Part shown: positions 1 to 11,641 of the stretch, one piece after another
Layout of the letters: each line of letters opens with the position of its first letter
Numbering within the stretch: the first letter of the stretch is position 1
Origin: Hysterangium stoloniferum
Taxonomy: Eukaryota > Basidiomycota > Agaricomycetes > Hysterangiales > Hysterangiaceae
Length of the DNA: 64,000 nt
Reading direction: 5' to 3'
Assembly (NCBI GenBank): GCA_015178975.1
Contig: WHVD01000043.1
Location: 248,001-312,000, forward strand
Notes under the pieces: generated by a model
What the model saw: only the letters and a program-made list of their open reading frames with translations
The model's database searches: none
What the model was told of the DNA's origin: nothing
Program-made: the position numbers and the translations under genes

Positions 1-480
1 CAAATATGAAAGTGCGTAGTTGACTTTTCGGGAGTCCGTGGAGAATGCAGCGGCACGATCACGGAAATTGAAGCGACATTGCATGAGGAAAGTAGAGAGT
101 TTGTTTGGGTTGGAACCCGTGAAGGGTTCCATAGCATTGACTTTTGACCGTGGAGGTTCTTGTTCCTTTTTCTTTCGTTCTTCAAGCAGGTGCGTCATGA
201 ATTTATCTATTGTTCCTGCTAAAAATTCAGAAGTAGGATCCCTCAAATGCGGTCGTTCAACAGGCGGAGGATCTTCGACACCTTTGCCCTTGTTGGGGCC
301 CATGGATTCTTCCTCGTGCTCGGAGTTGCCCTGGTCTTCCGGGACTTCTTTGATACTGGCTTCCTCCACGGGTTCCGACTGGTTCGCAAGCGTCTGGCTG
401 GTATACAGAGTTAACGGGGAATGAAGAGTTGACGGTCCAGGTAATGATGCCTGTGCACGTGTATTTCTTCTTGGTGGCAT
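1..480 (-). CDS. Ty3/Gypsy gag, N-terminal part (runs off left edge)
   Basis: The minus strand is open for 160 codons from an ATG at 480 to the window edge. The protein begins MPPRRNTRAQASLPGPS, has an acidic low-complexity stretch (residues about 40-75), then a charged ERKKKEQEPP segment and the sequence EPFTGSNPNKLSTFLMQC. That last part matches the start of the Ty3/Gypsy gag (capsid-type) domain in style: a PFTGS/P-type motif followed by a helical segment. Gag would form the virus-like particle that packages element RNA. The gene lies 36 bp from the end of a family A LTR (517-1335) in matching orientation, so this is the 5' end of a minus-strand element whose pol lies outside the window. 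The PBS between LTR and gag is not obvious. No stop is seen, so this copy may be intact. The reading frame is seen directly; the family call is inference from motif style. Confidence 0.75.
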   Translation of the reverse strand, partial: MPPRRNTRAQASLPGPSTLHSPLTLYTSQTLANQSEPVEEASIKEVPEDQGNSEHEEESMGPNKGKGVEDPPPVERPHLRDPTSEFLAGTIDKFMTHLLEERKKKEQEPPRSKVNAMEPFTGSNPNKLSTFLMQCRFNFRDRAAAFSTDSRKVNYALSYL

Positions 481-516
481 AATGAAAACAATCTGCGAGT
501 ACTAGTCAGAAAATAC

Positions 517-1335
517 TGTTAGGATACACACACAGGCTGGGTCTCCGGAGAAACCCGCGGGATATCCGGTAGGACTTGGCTTCAGCTTATAGGCTGTGCC
601 CTCGCTAGATCGTGTTGTCCAATTTCAAACGGACGGACGGGAATCCCGGGGAGTCCGGGTGGAGTTCGTGGGTCGTAAGTCGTAGGTCGTAGGTCGTGAG
701 TCGTGGGTCGAGATGGTTGAGAGAGATAGATGCGCCAGAGCCCGTGGGCTCCGACTAGTGCGAGCGGTCTGATAAGAGTAGGGTTTTAGGGTGGAAAAAT
801 ATAGTAGATTAAAGGGGGGAATCTAAGCTAATTTTCTGACTGGATTGTATGTACAACATCTGCCAGTTTAAATAGACCATGGAGTGAATGAACATACTAA
901 TCCAGTAATAATGAAAACGAAACTAACAAAACACAAACGGGAAATGTAAACACCAAATTTGGTGTTAGGAACGGGACGGAATGGAGCGGAGTCCGAATTG
1001 TGACAAAGCATAACCCATAACGGGAAATGGAGCGGGAGCGGGGTCCTAATCGTGACTGGTCATTTGACTAAAATGGGAACGGGGCTCGAATAGAGCGGTG
1101 ACGGGATTCTGAGCGGGATCCAGTGACTGATGCATGGGACGAAGATGGACATAGACAGGGACAGAGTCCAGGGGAAGTCCGGTGACTGATATGTGTCATA
1201 ATGAGGTCAAACGTAACGAGTCTTGACATAATGGAGTCCGGGCGGGAAATCCTATAAACAGACGATTGGTGCTTGTAGCGCGTGGGGGCGTACGGGTTAG
1301 TGCCCGGAGTCCGGCGGGATTGTCCGGTCGTAACA
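517..1335 (-). repeat. LTR family A, 5' LTR of the minus-strand Ty3 element
   Basis: An 819 bp LTR read on the minus strand as TGTTACGACCGG...TATCCTAACA, with TGTTA/TAACA ends. The same sequence recurs at 16898-17708 (plus), 21987-22804 and 24119-24922 (minus). The shared LTR core (GCAGCCTATAAGCTGAAGCC on the minus strand) lies at about 572-605. The outer flank is CCACA at 1336-1340; the partner duplication would lie beyond the window. Adjacent gag in the same orientation makes this a 5' LTR rather than a solo. Confidence 0.9.
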
Positions 1336-3958
1336 CCACATGATCAAAAGAGGCTAAATCACACACCAGCTCCTCACAATTGTCAAACAAAACATCCAAT
1401 CAAAGTGTCAAATTTATATACAAGTTTAACTATTCTGCACTGGAAGACTTACACTCCTTGTATTTGAAGGCTGTGATGTCCTCTGAACCAGTGGATCATT
1501 TGACAATGATGTCTCCACCATTGTGTCTATTTTCATATCATTTAGATGTGATGATCCAAAATAACTCTCAACTCATCACAATCTATAGACTATAAAGTCT
1601 TTTGGTCCATATTATATGTGGTCAACTCAAAACAATTTAATATTGGCAAAGTCAAGTCCTGCCTGGCAGAGTTAGAATGTCCCAGGTCACAGTGAACAAA
1701 GGATAGATGTGGACCCCTAGTACTGTGCCAAATTAACAAAAATATTTCCCAGATCCTCCACCAATCACTGTTTAAGTCCTTTTTAGCTTCAATTTTCGAA
1801 CAATGACTAAGACTTTCATAGTCACTCTCCTTCTCATAGCCAAAACCGGTCCCAGAGGCAGACTCAACAACAGGTGGAGTTTTTGTGCCATCACAGTGAT
1901 ATCCTGCAGTAGAAATCAGCTGAATATTATTTGGAAAAGAAAATAATTGCCTGCAGGGTGTTGCCATCTCAAGGTACGGACTAGGTGAATCAGGCTGCCC
2001 AGTGCAACAGGTCTCCGCATTCAAAACAACCTGTCTCTTCAACCAATCTGACCAGGTTGTGTTATGTGATATTGATCTTCAATCCATCGAGTCTTAACTT
2101 GAAAATTGGTGATGTGAGTTCACTACCCAGATTTCCTTTATTTGTGGATTTTGAATGTTTTGTTGTGTAGTCCTCCAATTGACTTGAAGTGGTGCCATTG
2201 TTGGTAGCTGTACTTTTGCTTCCCAATCTTTCTTTGGCCCAATGCAACAATATACATGTATGTACTTGCGGCAACCATATATGTATGTACTTGCGGCAAC
2301 CAGTGACTTTTACCCCAAATCATAGCCTGCAAGGAATAGAGGCACTCAATGATTTTGTCTGTGGTACTTTCATCTTTGCTGCAAGCATTCAAAAGTGTCA
2401 ATATCACCCCAACACTCCTGAGTTTCAAGGCAAGCCTTCTCAATACTGCTTCTTTGATGAGTATGTTCTGTCACCACAACTAATTGATGTAGCATGACAG
2501 CATACTTCAGTCCATCCTCTGACAAGTCACAGGAAAGATAAAGGGATACAGAATCCCACTGGGCTATACAAAATTGAAGGAGTTTTTATTTAATGATATG
2601 GTTGATGCTTAAAAGATTCTATGTACATCTGATCACCCTCTGCCTACCTTTTGGATCCTTAACCAATTTTAAATCTTATAAGGATCCAATAGGGATTATT
2701 GGAGTTTATATAAGATAGGGCTTTACTACATATCCTAAAATCTTTGGAGAGAGGGGTTTTCCCAGTGAAAGGTGATCCAAAAATTATAGCTGACAGAGAA
2801 ATGATGGCAAAATAATTGCACTCAGAGGCATAGTAAGATGATGGTGTCAAATGACACAAAACATTTGCTCATAAGGTGATAATAAGATGGTGCAGAGTGG
2901 CACACTAAAAAGTTGCACAGAGATGATAATAAAACACATTTATGCATCACAATATTGTGGACAGTATTTGCAATCAATGCTGTCAGAAATTGATAGCAGA
3001 CATGATTGCATTGCCAATTTGGCAGGAGGGGTAAGGTGACAATGCTGAGGATGTTGAGTGCAAATGAGACAATGAAGTGTACGTTATTGCATGCCAAGTG
3101 AAGGTGTCAAGAGGGAAGGTGTTTAAAGTGCTGCCTAAGGGTGGTGGATATGATGGCACACCAACGAGTGTGCTGAAGGATGGAGAGACACGATTATGCA
3201 ACAAACCTAAGCAAATGGGCTCCTAAGTGTGGTGTTCTTTTCTCAATACTCCTCCTCACTGCTCTACTCCTCCGGTTACGTAGTTCCCTGCAATAAGCTC
3301 GGAAGGCGATGTAGTCAAATACGTTTGGTTTTCACAAGAGAGGATGTTATGGTCCATTAATTGTGAAACTGCCAACTTGTCGAGGAGATCACCAAGGGAT
3401 AGATTAGGGTAAAAGTAGAGGAAATGGTAAAAAAGGATTGTAAAATAAAGTGTCTAGAAACTTATCAAATCAAGCGGCACTGTATGGGTTATCAATTGAT
3501 CCATAGAACGGTCGTGTAATTGAATAAATTTGGTTTGTGCAAATTAATGGCGACAAGCGGGGTTGTATGAGCAATCTATCGTAAAATGGATGTAAGGTTC
3601 TGTGGACGAAATGTATCATAGTTTCATGAATTTAAAGAGGTTGCCATATTCGCCGTCCAGGAATCTTGCGTCAATGAGCCATCATGCACGGAGATATCCT
3701 CGATGTAGTCAAGACATTGTAATGACACTTGAGAGGTATACCGTATAGATTGAGTAATGTGGCCGTTGAAAACGCTGGTAGATACGTAGAAATGACATTT
3801 GGAGAGAATAATGACCAGACCGGAGGGAGATAAAGACCACCTGATAATGTAGTATAACGCAAACAAGGCACAGCAAGACCGTGAGCGTCCTTAACCTTGC
3901 AACACAAACATCAATAAATCCCAACACTAATAGCAAGTTGCAAGTCAGCCTTTAAATT
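1336..3958. other. Degenerate AT-rich DNA, no recognised gene
   Basis: This stretch between the family A LTR and gene-family copy I holds only short overlapping open frames on the minus strand (1590-2042, 2138-2443, 2822-3204, 3624-3936). None shows a domain I recognise. CpG is scarce, as expected for an old decayed repeat. At 2268-2300 a 20-21 bp segment with core GTATGTACTTGCGGCAACC is directly duplicated. The minus-strand frame around 2138-2510 looks protein-like in composition but breaks repeatedly. A dead transposon is the likeliest reading, unproven. Confidence 0.4.
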
Positions 3959-5075
3959 TCAGCCCTTCCTCTGTTTCAAAGTGCCGTCGCATTTCTTCTC
4001 GTGTTCCTTTCGCTGATCCTTGCGCGCAGAAAAGCCGTGAGTACAATTGCAGTCTATTAACAACCAACACCAGAGATAAATATTACAACTGACCATTTGG
4101 AACACTGGTGCACTTTCTTGGAATGACACTTGTGTCGGTTGGCACTTTTGCGGGTCGTGAATGTCTTCTTGCTGTTCACAGCTCAAATAATAGACGGACA
4201 ATGAGGTGCGAGAGGCATACCAGTTGAGGCATGTAAATCCTTTCGATTGCTTGCTGTCTCGTCTATTGGTTCCTTTACAAATACATGAGTTATCTCCGGG
4301 CATTGCACGACATTCCTTCGTGATGCAACCTTCGGGAAGCGAAACGCTGTTGTGTGATACTAAGCTGTCAGTGCTTTAAATATATGGCGTATCCAAAGCA
4401 ACTATTTTAACGTACCGAAGTCGTGGTACCGGGGATGTGCGGCAAGCCTTGGAGGTGGTTGGCGGCCGTGTTATCATCTGAAAATAGACTAGAAGTCTTA
4501 TTATTAGATTATCAAAGTTGAAAAGAACTCGTGACTGGCCTAGGTAATCCCCATAACCAGCGGGGGTCTGCATGGGAGCTATTCAACAGAAAAGCATGAG
4601 TCAGTGAATCATAAAAAGACGAATTACTCACATGCAGTAGGTGCAGTAGGTGCAGTAGCATCGTCGGGAACGATATCCAACCTTCTGTTATCGTGAAGTG
4701 AACCATCTCCAGAAAATTCGTCAGAGACGTCACCACGGAAGTATCCGAAAAAGGATTTACAGGCCCTTGAAATTCCATATCGATATCAATAAAGGATAGT
4801 ATTTCTTAAATGTGACAAAAGCAGTCCCCTCCATCCCTCGATATGCATACGTTGCACCTTGAGCATGGACAGAATGATTGCCCAGCGTGTCTGTCACAGA
4901 GATGGCTCCTGTCGATGAGCATGGATTGTGAGTGACCCCAAAGTTGTTATAGATAGGGGGAGGGGATAACATAGGAAGTGACTATACGAGCATGGTTAGA
5001 GTTTGTCAAATGTCAAAGGTATGATGGAGTGATGAGCTCACTTGTGGCGACAAGGCTCTGACCATTGGGGGACAT
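3959..5075 (-). CDS. Unrecognised multi-exon gene family, copy I
   Basis: I do not recognise this family; it recurs four more times in the window. The likely start is the ATG at 5075 (MSPNGQSLVATS), after a TATATAAG box near 5197-5205 that copy IV also has. Exon-like blocks, in order: SPPPIYNNFGVTHNPCSS then GAISVTD (about 4974-4812); a block with the GDGSL motif ending in a run of Ala-Pro-Thr coded by repeated TGCAGTAGG on the plus strand (about 4735-4630); and a C-terminal cysteine-rich exon (4303-3959) holding GDNSCICKG, CLNW, SCEQQ and FSARKDQRKEHEKKC, ending at the stop at 3959. GT-AG introns of about 60-90 bp separate the blocks. The first intron joins out of frame by one base with the obvious sites, so either I have the wrong splice site or the copy is damaged. 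No signal peptide or transmembrane segment is evident. Confidence 0.45.
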
Positions 5076-5507
5076 GTATAGTTCTACATTCTACTGTGGT
5101 CAGACAATTCTAAAAAGGGTCCAGTCTGATAGGGAAACAATGGAATTCTTTGACTCTTGCGAGGTCTCGGTGGGAGAAAAAGAGGAGCTTGTTATAGCTT
5201 ATATACACTCAGAGCATGACTCTCCGGAAAGTTTCAAACACGTTGTGGCTGGATCCTGATTTCCAATTAAACTCTTGTCACTTACTACAGATTGTCTTCT
5301 GAGGTGAACGCTGCATTTTATGGCACTCCGTTGCTTTCAAGTGTCTCCCGCACACCGCGGCAATTCACACAAACGCTGATAGTTCAGGGATGTTAGACTT
5401 GCCTCAGTCAGGGTCAACAAACAATTCCATGAAGGTTTAAATAACAAACGTTATAATAGCCTAGTATTTGCATAGGATGCATCAAGCACAAAAGTATCAG
5501 TGTCCGC

Positions 5508-6777
5508 TCAATTTCCAATCGTAGCAAGTTGGAATTCAGCCTGCCTGCCTTTCTTTTGTCTCAAAGTCCCGTCACATTTCTTCTCATGTTCAATGCGCTG
5601 GTCCTTGCGCGCAGAAAAGCCGTGACTGGAATTGCACTCTATTAATCACCAACAGCGGAGATCAATGTCACAACTAACCATTTCGAACACTGGTGCACTT
5701 TCTCAGAATGATTCTCGTGTCGCTTAGCACTTTTGATGGTCGTGAATGCTTCCTTGCTGTTCACAGTTCGAAAAACAGACCAACAGTAAGTTGCGAGAGA
5801 CGTACCAGTTGACACATATGAATTTTTGCACTTGTTTGCTTGGTCGCCTCTTTACTCCTTTACAGATGCATGAGTTATCTCCGAGCATTGTATGACATCT
5901 CTGCGCGATGCAGACTTCGGGAAGCGGAACGATGTTGTGTTCTTTCTTTACAACGGCTTCGGCTCTAGGGTTCAAGGGTGGGATACTGATATTCGGAGCT
6001 TCCTAGGCACAGTCCTTTGAATATTTGACGCCTGAAAAATCACTCATCTTACGTACCGAATTCGCGGTGTCGGGCATGGGGAACAACACGGGGTCGAGTG
6101 TGTGGGGCGACACCTGGGCGTGGCTAACGGCCATGCTACCATCTGAATATAATAAATTGCACTAATTTAATCTAAAAGAACTGTAGCTGACCTGGACCAA
6201 GAAAGGTATCCATTTGCGGATCAGAACCTGTTTAAAATAGCACATGCATTAGTCCGTAAATCACAAAAAGACGAATTATTTACTGATGACATCATTAGGA
6301 TAGAGAGCCACCCCCCCGTCATAGCAAAGTGAACCATCTCCAGATGGCCCGTCAGAGACATCAGATAAAGGTGGCCGAGCACTGAGGGCTTACCAGTCAT
6401 CGGGTATTCCATAAAATTAATGTTATTAACTGCGTATGAAGGGAGGGAAGAATTTCCAGAACCTTAAAATTCGACCTTGATATCAATAAAGGATATAATT
6501 TATCAATGTGGCATGTACCAGCAAAAGGAGTCCCCTCCTCGCCTATGTATCCGTACATTGCACCTTGAGCATGGACATCTGTCACAGAGATGGCTCTCCC
6601 CGAGGAGTTTTGACTGTAAATTACCCCAGACCTGTCATAGTTAGGTATGGTATAGTGAATGGCTGTAAGAGCATAGTCAGAGTCCGTCAAAGTCAAGTAT
6701 ATATGATATCATATGAGCTTACATGGGGCGATAAGACTCGGGCCGTTCGCGGGCATCCTATGATCATTGCTATGCAT
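5508..6777 (-). CDS. Unrecognised multi-exon gene family, copy II
   Basis: Second minus-strand copy, head-to-tail behind copy I. A likely start at 6777 gives MHSNDHRMPANGPSLIAP. Splicing GTAAGC...TTACAG (about 6720-6665) joins in frame to IHYTIPNYDRSGVIYSQN, then SSGRAISVTDVHAQGAMYGY. A later block has SDVSDGPSGDGSLCYDGG (about 6368-6290). The cysteine-rich end (5975-5508) has GDNSCICKG, CEQQ and FSARKDQRIEHEKKCDGTL and runs slightly longer than copy I, stopping at 5508. The conserved motifs GAISVTD or RAISVTD, GDGSL and FSARKDQR define the family. Its first intron is clean, so this copy is a better guide to the gene structure than copy I. Function unknown; full exon structure not resolved. 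Confidence 0.45.
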
Positions 6778-7465
6778 GGAACTGTTACCAGATATATATA
6801 AGAAGGGTGCACTCTGATTAGGATTTGAAGGAAGAGGTAGAGGAACGTGAGATTCATTTGACTCTTGCGAGGTCTCGCTGAGATAGAGAGCCACCCCCCC
6901 ATTATAGCAAAGTGAACCATCTCCAGATGGCCGGTCAGAGACATCACATAAAGGTGGCCGAACCCTGAGGGCTTACCAGTCATCGGGTATTCCATAAAAT
7001 TAATGTTATTAACTGCGTATGAAGGGAGGGAAGAATTTCCAGAACCTTAAAATTCGACCTTGATATCAATAAAGGATATAATTTATCAATGTGGCATGTA
7101 CCAGCAAAAGGAGTCCCCTCCTCGCCTATGTATCCGTACATTGCACCTTGAGCATGGACATCTGTCACAGAGATGGCTCTCCCCGAGGAGTTTTGACTGT
7201 AAATTATCCCAGACCTGTCATAGTCAGGTATGGTATAGTGCATGGCTGTAAGATTATAGTCAGAGTCCGTCAAAGTCAAGTATATGATATCATATGTGCT
7301 CACATGGGGCGACAAGGCTCGGGCCGTTCGCGGGCATCCTATGATCATTGCTATGCATGGAACTGTTACCAGATATATATAAGAAGGGTGCACTCTGATT
7401 AGGATTTGAAGGAAGAGGTAGAGGAACATGAGATTCATTTGACTCTTGCGAGGTCTCACTGGGAT
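6301..7465. repeat. Recent tandem duplication, unit about 582 bp
   Basis: 6301-6883 and 6884-7465 are direct copies at an offset of 581-583 bp, differing by only a few scattered substitutions. The unit runs from the GDGSL exon (marked by a poly-C run) to just upstream of the start codon. The high identity implies a young event. Confidence 0.85.
6884..7358 (-). pseudogene. Gene family copy III, 5' half only
   Basis: A third copy of the first exons, starting at the equivalent ATG at 7358 and nearly identical to 6301-6777. It stops at the duplication junction near 6884, where its GDGSL exon runs straight into the upstream region of copy II, so it lacks the cysteine-rich end. It arose by tandem duplication of about 582 bp. 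Upstream, the reading frame is also open as MAFHPSETSQESNESHVPLP (from 7475), so a longer N-terminus is possible. Confidence 0.55.
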
Positions 7466-7479
7466 GAAAAGCCATAGCT

Positions 7480-8019
7480 TAGAATCGTTGTTACACCAAC
7501 AAACCGAGTTTTCAGCTTTAAAGATCTTGACTGGATCCTGCTTTCAAATAATATGCTTTATTCGGTCATATGTCACAGCTAAATAACACTTCTTAAACTT
7601 AGAGTCACGGTTCAGCGCCACAAAACTGCAATCGGGATTTCCCACAATCCCGAATCCGCAGGCGCTTGCGTTAAGACTAGATATCTGGTAGCCATGCCTG
7701 GTAATTAACTATTTGATTATTCCCATACCCACTATCCTGCAAAGATTTATTATCTGGTTCAAACATGTATAAGTGATATCAGAAGACTCGAACTGCGGGA
7801 TGAGGGGCGGGTAGCAGTCAAGAGGCCAGATGTCGCAAGCGCCAGTATCAGTATCTCATGAAAATCAGATCCAGAATATACCTGTATTTTCATTTGGTGG
7901 GGGTGATCTTGTCTGAAATCCTGATTTTGAAATATGTTCCGATAAACAAATCGGGAAGGGAATCACCATGTGACTTCGAAAGATTCGGATGGATAGTTTG
8001 GCGGTGGCGAGGCTATCCA
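7480..8019. other. Upstream DNA with a dispersed repeat (7759-7945)
   Basis: No gene seen. The segment 7759-7945 (AACATGTATAAGTGATATCA, later TGTCGCAAGCGCCAGTATC) recurs in the same orientation at about 59755-59940 with small indels. Each copy sits upstream of a gene-family cluster, but in opposite relation to the gene's direction, so it is a dispersed repeat rather than a shared promoter. Confidence 0.5.
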
Positions 8020-8024
8020 GGGGC

Positions 8025-8303
8025 TGTAACGGGAGTAGACGTGGTGGCGGACGTTGAATCGGGCGGGTAACCGCCCTAGTCTTAGATGGTAAGGAGTAAG
8101 GAGAAGACACTGGAAGTTTTCGATCATTAGAGGGTTTCAGACTTATTAGGAGTTGTTAGGGGACGTAGCCTACGATAGCAGCATAAATAGGTGAACCCTC
8201 CATTAGGTAGAGGGGACTTTTTCGAATTGGAGCCTATTCCTACTCTACGCGTTCCTCTTCGTAAGAGCTCATTGAAGGATTACGCTATCTCGCAAAGCTG
8301 ACA
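8025..8303 (+). repeat. Solo LTR of the 46975-55733 chromovirus family
   Basis: A 279 bp sequence starting TGTAACGGGAG and ending GACA, clearly the same LTR as at 46975 and 55445 but diverged by many substitutions and indels. It keeps the GGGCGGGTAACCGCCC palindrome and the GCATAAATAGGTGAACC TATA-like core. Flanks are GGGGC (8020-8024) and GGGGT (8304-8308), a 5 bp target duplication with one C-to-T change. This marks an older insertion reduced to a solo LTR. Confidence 0.85.
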
Positions 8304-8308
8304 GGGGT

Positions 8309-11300
8309 GTCGGATCAAGTCGCTGGCTCCGGGGATCTCCAAAGAATTTGGCGAGGGCGTGCCTCGTTTGTCGCAATATTTTAAAATATTTTAACTATTT
8401 AGTTCCTCCAGTTCGGAGTTTTGGCTGTGACTCGTTCCCGATCTCGGATTCGCTTCACCAAAATTGACATGTGGTTTAAGTTTACAGCCAGGCAGTAAAA
8501 CTTCAGAACTACTAATGAGCGTAGTTATCGAAAGAGTATTGTTCAGTCCGGAATACAACTTTGACAATACAATGAACATGGACTATATACTATGCAGGTT
8601 GGAATTCTCTTTGTCACTGGGTTGTCGCACGTAATGCTGCACTAATTTGGGAGTGTCACACGTTGCAGACACCTCTTTCTATATCAAAGGTACCACGAGC
8701 ACAGCAAAAATATACACTGCAATTGCGCCAGCCTAGAGCGGAAGTCTGTTACGTTATCCAATACTCTTCACACCGCTGAACCCAGTGACAGTAATGGAAA
8801 GCGATGTACGTCAACTCTTATTAAATGAACCGTCAGAGATCTATGTATTCGAATGAGCGCTCAATTCACTTTCCAAATTGGTGAGCATGCTCAAATCTAA
8901 TATTTATTAGTTGCAAATAGCCTGAATTTGGAAAGTCCACGAAGAAGTCCTTGCAATACTTAAAATTTGCTATACATTTTCAAATCTTTAAGCATACTCA
9001 TGAAATCTTTATATCTTTCACGCATTTTAAAGGATATATTTCCAAAGGAGTTGAACTTAGGGCTGTGATTTAAATAAACAATTTATTCCCACCAAGTGGT
9101 TTATCGCCATACTTATCGAGTTATGTTTTACAATTGGGAAAGGGTTAGAAGGATCAAACTACAGGGCCCACCTAGCACGTCTATATTTATAAGCAAATTA
9201 GCCATAGCCCTCGGCTCATATGCCCCCTTGTTGCATTGGGGCTCTTCCACCGCTAATTCTGCGAGAATGGGAAGCTCCATGTAAGAAAACCAATAGGCGA
9301 GGCAAATGAAGAGGTATCCAGGTTAGAGTGATCATGGCAATGATCAATACGGTCCGAGAAGTACAGTACGAGCGGCACCGAAGGGCTGGTGTCAGCTAAC
9401 GAGGATATCAGCTATAACACGTTGCGTAAGGTACGGGTCACCAGTTATTGCAGTAAACATGCCAGTGCCAATCCCTCTGAAGCATAATGCACGGCGTCCA
9501 AATTGACGTGGAGAAAGCGAAGATATTTGTGATTAATGTAGTGTGTTTTTTTTTTCCAGTGAACGCTGATCCCGATCAGTAAGGCTGGTCAATACCGATG
9601 ATCCTTTAAGATGAAGTATCAAGTGCCTGGTGACAAGAAGCCAAAGATCGGTCCACGAGTGGAAATCGAGAATATGCGGGGTTCAGAAACCATAGTGCGA
9701 AGGCCCCGATCAATATAACACGTCAATACTTATAAGGAAATTAGTCCGAGTGGGATATATGTGGAGACCTCCTTTCAACACGTCACTGCCGGCTACATCC
9801 CCAATCCGTCACAGCGCTGCCTTCGGCAACGTCCTCCCGTGCCACACTAACGCCCTCGTCGTCAGCGACGGCGAGCTCGCGTTCCAGCCTGGCCACCCCA
9901 GAAGGGCGCACTTAACGTATTTTGCGGCACTGATATATTTTAGACATTGTTATATGCATAATGCACCAGTGTAATTTAGTGGAACTTGAATACAAAATGG
10001 CTATATCATACATGAATGGTGAGACAGATGTGACGACAAGCGAGTGCGCCAGTTTGAATAATAGCACCTCAAACCGAACAAATAAAGCCCGAAAAACAAA
10101 TTTCAATCATAGGCTACTTTTTCTAATCAATTTTATTAAAATGTTTAATCTTTGTCTCTGTCCGTGTTTGGTGAGCGGACCCCCAGTGGAAGCGAATCCG
10201 GGGGCCGCAGGCTCCATTGCACAAAGCATGCTGATGGGGACATGAGCGAGCCCACAAGAAGAATGGAGTGGAGGCACGGAGGGCCGGGAGCGAACATATC
10301 ACGAATGTCGCCAAAGAAGAATGTTGTTGGAGTATCCTGCCGGGATGAAAAACGGGAAGTCTGAGAAGCTGTGTCTTCAAAGAGCCACTGGATTATCTAG
10401 GAATGTAGGCAGCAATGAGCCGGCAATGGCGGCATGGTGTAGAATAGCCATTATGGTTCAGTCAGAGGAACATGGCAGTAATGGGACGAGGAAGTCCAAG
10501 TGTAGTGTATTGCGGGATAAGCCATTGTGGTTCGAAGATCCAGGGTGTTTGACAGAAAGGCAGGATGGACTTCAAGAAGGGATGAAGGATATCTGTACCA
10601 CCCATTTTCCGAACCCCCTGTTGGGAAGGACGAATGGACCACGCTAGTGGTGTCCGGGTGGAGATTCCAAAAGAAAAAGAAGAAAAGAAAGGTACTCAAG
10701 GCAAGGCTGAGCAATACCTTGAGGGCCGGCCACTCAGATGATGGTGGCAAGAGACAAAGACGACAGGAAAGGGTTCCAGTGTAGCGGAGCTTAAACACTC
10801 CCATTGCAAAGACCGCGATCTAATTTATTAGACCGTCCCATATATCAGTCACGTGAGATCCGGTAATTTCATCATCGCTTCAGCAAGGTAAGTACACTTT
10901 CATAGTGTTTCTAATTGTTGTCATGTAATAATGGTTCTATACGTATAATGGGTTGTTAATGGTATCACTTAAGGGAAAATTGGCAGTGGCTGCAATCAAG
11001 GTGTTGTAGAAGTTCAACTCGGTCGCTGTTGTCGTGATATTGCAGACAAATCTGTCAGTAGAGTCAAAGAGAGAATAATAAAATCAAGTGAGCTCTAGAG
11101 GAGTGTCAGAAGGTTGCCAACTTCAGACGAGCAGAATTTGCTGCTTTCTAGAAACACTCCTGGAACTGCTTGATCAACACAATCAATGCATAGCACAGCA
11201 CCAGCATTTGGTAATGACGATTCTGATGTCACTGCTGCATTTTTCTCATTATCACTTCCATGACATATAGACCATGAAGCTTTCGAAGACATGTAGAATT

Positions 11301-11636
11301 GGAGTCCAATAAGGATAGTTGATAGTGTTACAGATATAATATCCCCACTTGTACCAGTGAGGCGATAAGACTCCCTCTGAGGTAGAGCAAAGACACATCT
11401 CTCGATTGTGGTAATTTATACCAACTCCTAATGCTCAGCTCTGTCCCCAAGGGAGAATGCAATGGCAATCTTTCTCGTCGACAGTGAAGATTGTTGCCAA
11501 GCCGTAGTATCCTGGTCGTTGGGTTGGGAGACCCAGTGAAGATTATCTAGGGCGATATTCATTATCTTCGTCTCTGGTTTGTGGGCTCGATAATATTAAG
11601 CCTGACTTGCAATAAAAGAGATACAGAATAGTCAAG
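8309..11636. other. About 3.3 kb with no supportable gene
   Basis: Only short open frames with no recognisable domains. A GC-richer island lies at 9780-9910, a T tract plus CAG at 9545-9560 looks like an isolated 3' splice site, and 10150-10790 has overlapping frames on both strands that do not resemble any family I know. I see no RNA gene or LTR here. Confidence 0.4.
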
Positions 11637-11641
11637 CCACA

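Noticed and set aside
1196-1595. Short frames within and beside LTR A
   Set aside because: Those in 517-1335 recur in every LTR A copy with frame breaks; no coding signal.
9096-9284. FYNWERVRRIKLQ resembling FYDWDKVWRIKLQ at 37110-37160
   Set aside because: The match is only about 14 residues, with no extended homology by eye on either side; probably chance.
10451-10804. 117-codon minus-strand frame with a Phe run
   Set aside because: The Phe run comes from an A-rich stretch; overlapping frames on the other strand are equally long and no domain is seen.
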